The notes under the pieces are model-generated. The model saw nothing but the letters and a program-made list of their open reading frames with translations, did not search any database and had not been told where the DNA came from. The position numbers and the translations under genes are program-made. A stretch of DNA of 39,886 nt, from IMG/VR virus record IMGVR_UViG_3300033997_000582, positions 1 through 39,886 of that record; one strand, 5' to 3'. This document shows, in pieces, positions 37,557 through 39,886 of the stretch (within the stretch, counting starts at the first letter, position 1; each line of letters starts with the position of its first letter). The stretch is from a virus.

Positions 37557-37735
37557 CCAAGGCAGCCCACGATATTCAGCTGCGCGGGCGGCGCCCCAAG
37601 CACCTTGAGGCGGGCGGGCGCTACTACGACTGGAAGAGCGTCTGCGACATCTGCCAACGCACACGCAGCGCCGGCAGCCACGCGGCCTGCTCGAAGAAGC
37701 GGCAAGCTATGAAGAAACAGAAGGAGGCAGTATGA
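37553..37735 (+). CDS. Small Cys-containing protein, function unknown
   Basis: A 60-residue basic protein, MTKAAHDIQLRGRRPKHLEA. WKSVCDICQRTRSAGSHAACSKKRQ carries a CxxC plus a later His and Cys, so a small zinc-binding fold is possible. The start overlaps the methyltransferase stop and the stop overlaps the AlpA-like start (both ATGA), which supports it as a real, translated gene. Confidence 0.72.
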   Translation: MTKAAHDIQLRGRRPKHLEAGGRYYDWKSVCDICQRTRSAGSHAACSKKRQAMKKQKEAV

Positions 37736-37971
37736 GCCGCCCCCAGCAGGCAATCGGACCACAGCCTGAGCCTATCCCGAGCCCGGTCGACGTGCTGCTG
37801 CAGCTGCCCGAGGTCTGCCACCAGGCAGGCTTCGGCAAAACAGCAATCTATCGGATGATCAAAGAAGGCACCTTCCCGGAGCCGATCAAGCTGGGCCCAG
37901 CATCGCGCTGGTCGCAACTGGAGGTGCAGGAGTGGATCCAGAAGCAAAAGGCCGCCCGGAGGGCGGCCTGA
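37732..37971 (+). CDS. AlpA-family regulator / excisionase-like
   Basis: A 79-residue DNA-binding protein. LLQLPEVCHQAGFGKTAIYRMIKEGTFPEPIKLG is the AlpA/MerR-like winged helix signature and SRWSQLEVQEWIQKQKAARR the wing and basic end. AlpA proteins control integrase transcription or act as recombination directionality factors. Being the last early gene and near the convergent integrase, it is the best candidate for excisionase. Confidence 0.87.
   Translation: MSRPQQAIGPQPEPIPSPVDVLLQLPEVCHQAGFGKTAIYRMIKEGTFPEPIKLGPASRWSQLEVQEWIQKQKAARRAA
37946..37968 (-). terminator. Terminator of the minus-strand cargo gene, overlapping AlpA 3' end
   Basis: GGCCGCCC-TCC-GGGCGGCC followed by TTTT on the minus strand. 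It lies within the last codons of the AlpA-like gene and directly past the DUF2335 stop. On the plus strand no T-tract follows, so it mainly stops leftward transcription. Confidence 0.75.
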
Positions 37972-37972
37972 C

Positions 37973-38470
37973 TCACTTCTTCGCTACCTTGGAGCCAGAC
38001 CTGTTGCGCCCGACCAAGAATGCGGCAACGATACTACCAATCCCCAATGCACCAAGGGCACTCGCTGCTATCTCCTTACCAATTACTGCAAGGTAGACAG
38101 CAGCGGCGAGGAACGACATCGCGATCAGAAAACCGAATAGCTGACCTAGAAAGACCTCACGCACATGAGAGCCTGCGAGCTTTTCATCAATTGAAATGGC
38201 CTTCTTTTCCATCGCATGACGATGAGCAGTTTCGTCTGTTGCCCAGCGGACAATCTCTGCAGCCAGACCTGGCTGGATGCGGTCATAATCTTCAAGAATC
38301 GCCGGGGGAGGAAGAGGTCCTTGGAATGCACTAGCAACTAGCTTAGAGCCATTTTCCTGGGGAATCCTTTCTACCTGAGCAGCAGAGTTACGAACAGCTT
38401 TTCTGGGCTTCGACAATCCGCTGTCCTTTATCAACTGCTTTTTGGAAATCAACACCAATGCTACGGACAT
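37973..38470 (-). CDS. DUF2335 family predicted membrane protein
   Basis: About 165 residues. The region FQGPLPPPAILEDYDRIQPG through LAAEIVRWATDETAHRHAME is the DUF2335 signature, followed by two transmembrane helices (LFGFLIAMSFLAAAVYLAVI and AASALGALGIGSIVAAFLVG) and a short basic tail. Family function is unknown. The start is unsure: ATG 38470 is given, but a TTG at 38416 with AAGGA upstream would avoid most of the overlap with the gene upstream. DNA here is less GC-rich than the phage core, which suggests acquired cargo. Confidence 0.78.
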   Translation of the reverse strand: MSVALVLISKKQLIKDSGLSKPRKAVRNSAAQVERIPQENGSKLVASAFQGPLPPPAILEDYDRIQPGLAAEIVRWATDETAHRHAMEKKAISIDEKLAGSHVREVFLGQLFGFLIAMSFLAAAVYLAVIGKEIAASALGALGIGSIVAAFLVGRNRSGSKVAKK

Positions 38471-38588
38471 CAGCGCGCAGTGCTTCGATATCCGAGCGAC
38501 CACAGGCTTCGTTGCGGTAGTGGCTGTATCCAGCGGAGGGCGCAATCACGAGTACAGACCCTATGCCGGAGAGAATATTCTTTAGCAT
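38388..38588 (-). CDS. Small secreted or membrane-anchored protein, function unknown
   Basis: A 66-residue frame, MLKNILSGIGSVLVIAPSAG. The N-terminus is a hydrophobic signal or anchor. The rest (CGRSDIEALRADVRSIGVDFQKAVDKGQ) is a short helix with two Cys. An alternative start lies at 38633. No good Shine-Dalgarno is present at either. It overlaps the start region of the DUF2335 gene in another frame, so the two may form a cargo pair. Real but low confidence. Confidence 0.45.
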   Translation of the reverse strand: MLKNILSGIGSVLVIAPSAGYSHYRNEACGRSDIEALRADVRSIGVDFQKAVDKGQRIVEAQKSCS

Positions 38589-38674
38589 TCGGTTCACATT
38601 GGTACCAAGTGTTGGCTTCTTGAGAGGGCGCATGATTCTACACACCGCATGTTATCCACACAACCCGTTCTGAC

Positions 38675-39886
38675 CTAATTCTGACCAAGCAGTTCCGTAC
38701 ATACTTCGTAGCGCATGTCACGGCTCGCGTCTAGGAACCCGGCCCAAAAGTCCATCATTTCCCGCCTTTCCGCAAGATATTGAGCATGATTGTAAGCGGC
38801 CCGTGTCTTATTCCGCTCTGAGTGCGCAAGCTGCACCTCGATCACTTCCGGCCGCCACCGGCCTGACTCATAGAGATGCGTTGCAGCAGTCGCGCGAAAG
38901 TCATGGCAGTGCCACCCCTTCATATCCAGATACTCCAGCGCTCTGTTCAGGGTTGTGGGGCTGATGGGCCTGAAGGGATCACGCAGCCCTGGGAACAACA
39001 GATCCCCAGCGGTGATCTGCCGCAGCTCGCGCAACAGCGCAACAGCCTGTGCCGGCAATGGCACCAGATGACGACGCCGCATCTTCATCCGCTCTGCCGG
39101 GATCTCCCACAACGCCCCGTCCAAGTCGAACTCGGCCCAGGTAGCGCACCGCAACTCAACCGTCCGAGTGAACAGCATCGGCAGCAGCCGCAGCGCGATT
39201 ACCGTCCCCTTGTGCCCCTTGTAGCGATCGACAGCAGCCAGGTACTCGCCCAGCTGTTCTCGGGTCATAGCCTGGCTGTGGTTGATTGGCTTGCGCTGGA
39301 TTGCACCCTTCAAGGCTGCCGCAGGGTCAGCATCAGCGCGCAGAGTGGCCACCCCGAAACGGAACACCGCAGAGATCCATTGCCGCACCTGCAGGGCCAA
39401 CGTAGTAGCACCCCGGCCATCCATGCGACTGAGGATGGCCAGCACTTGGGCGGCGGTGATCTCGCGCATAGGCATGCGCCCTATCGCCGGGTAGACGTCG
39501 TTTGCGAACGCTCGCCGGCATTGATCACGGTAGGTAGCAGAGCGCTGAGCCAGTCGGTCCTCGATCCACTCCTCGGCCACCACCTTGAAGGTGTTGCGAT
39601 TCTCTGCCAGCTGCTTGGCTTTCTCGGTCTGACGAACGTGAGAGGGATGGCGGCCGCTGCGCACAAGCTCCCGGGCTGTGTCGCGCTCGGCTCGGGCTTC
39701 GGATAGGGATACTTCGGGATAGGCACCGATGGCGAAGACGTTCTCCTTGCCAGCCAGCCGGTAGCGATAACGCCACAGCTTGGAGCCGCTGGGCTTCACC
39801 TCCAGATAGAGGCCGGCGCCATCGGTGAGCTTAAGCGGAACCGCGCCGGGCTTCGCCTGGCGGATCTTCACATCGGTAAGAGGCAT
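38675..39886 (-). CDS. int: P4-type tyrosine integrase
   Basis: A 403-residue site-specific recombinase. The N-terminal DUF4102 domain (MPLTDVKIRQAKPGAVPLKL, LYLEVKPSGSKLWRYRYRLAGKENVFAIGAYPEVSL) and a core-binding SAM-like domain (residues 100-185) precede the catalytic domain. Catalytic residues: Arg241 in TRTVEL, Lys near 269, His328-x-x-Arg331 (HDFRATAATH), His355 in LAHSE and nucleophile Tyr370. The start codon is exactly the window edge, so promoter and nearby att site lie outside. In such elements the N-terminal side of the gene usually faces the attachment site. Confidence 0.95.
   Translation of the reverse strand: MPLTDVKIRQAKPGAVPLKLTDGAGLYLEVKPSGSKLWRYRYRLAGKENVFAIGAYPEVSLSEARAERDTARELVRSGRHPSHVRQTEKAKQLAENRNTFKVVAEEWIEDRLAQRSATYRDQCRRAFANDVYPAIGRMPMREITAAQVLAILSRMDGRGATTLALQVRQWISAVFRFGVATLRADADPAAALKGAIQRKPINHSQAMTREQLGEYLAAVDRYKGHKGTVIALRLLPMLFTRTVELRCATWAEFDLDGALWEIPAERMKMRRRHLVPLPAQAVALLRELRQITAGDLLFPGLRDPFRPISPTTLNRALEYLDMKGWHCHDFRATAATHLYESGRWRPEVIEVQLAHSERNKTRAAYNHAQYLAERREMMDFWAGFLDASRDMRYEVCTELLGQN

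Noticed and set aside
1-39886. CRISPR arrays, tRNA or rRNA genes, insertion sequences
   Set aside because: No regularly spaced repeats, cloverleaf-like sequences or transposase genes were seen.

Overview
The window is almost entirely one integrated, apparently intact temperate siphophage (about 39 kb) next to the tryptophan gene trpG. The host is most likely a Pseudomonas: DNA is GC-rich, and the accessory families (DUF3077, a PrtN-like activator, LydA holin, CII-type regulator) are those of Pseudomonas prophages. In P. aeruginosa the R/F-pyocin cluster sits between trpE and trpG, so trpG beside a prophage with a PrtN-like gene suggests the same insertion hotspot. trpE is not in the window and I could not define att sites.

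Layout. 1-594: trpG (minus). 892-1764: a two-gene plus-strand cargo operon behind a promoter with two perfect 17-bp palindromes. 1761-2888: lysis genes (minus: endolysin, Rz, Rz1). 2984-3469: two plus-strand cargo genes, one a CsrA/RsmA-like protein. 3466-15004: tail tip, large tail protein and tape measure (minus). 15063-17045: an accessory block in the late operon (secreted DUF4124 protein, BRO-N antirepressor, DUF3077 protein) behind an antisense-RNA locus resembling P4 cI/P1 c4. 17065-25690: major tail protein, connectors, HK97-type capsid, protease, portal and terminase. 25823-26616: HNH nuclease and holin. 26780-27202: noncoding DNA with repeats and an AT-rich patch. 27216-30558: Q-like regulator, TOPRIM/VirE primase-helicase, DksA/TraR-like protein and CII-like regulator. 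30619-30832: a candidate plus-strand small RNA. 30833-31895: divergent cro-like and S24-type cI repressor. 31979-37971: a tightly overlapping early plus-strand operon ending in a cytosine methyltransferase and an AlpA-like regulator. 37973-38588: two lower-GC cargo genes. 38675-39886: P4-type tyrosine integrase.

How it works together (inference). CI would bind three operators of form TAAAC-N5-GTTTA before cI and one inside the promoter of the early operon. The leftward transcript makes Cro, CII and replication proteins, then a Q-like protein. Q would carry transcription through the many hairpin terminators that punctuate the late operon. Late genes run terminase-head-tail-lysis, right to left.

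The most unusual content is two RNA elements. At 16777-17045 a promoter, a sequence complementary to two flanking sites, a terminator and a ribosome-binding-site overlap reproduce the P4 cI (seqA/seqB/seqC) or P1 c4 immunity design upstream of an antirepressor. At 30619-30832, three hairpins with different stems present the same loop sequence and end in a strong terminator. That loop is a perfect 14-16 nt complement of the predicted 5' end of the early-operon mRNA.
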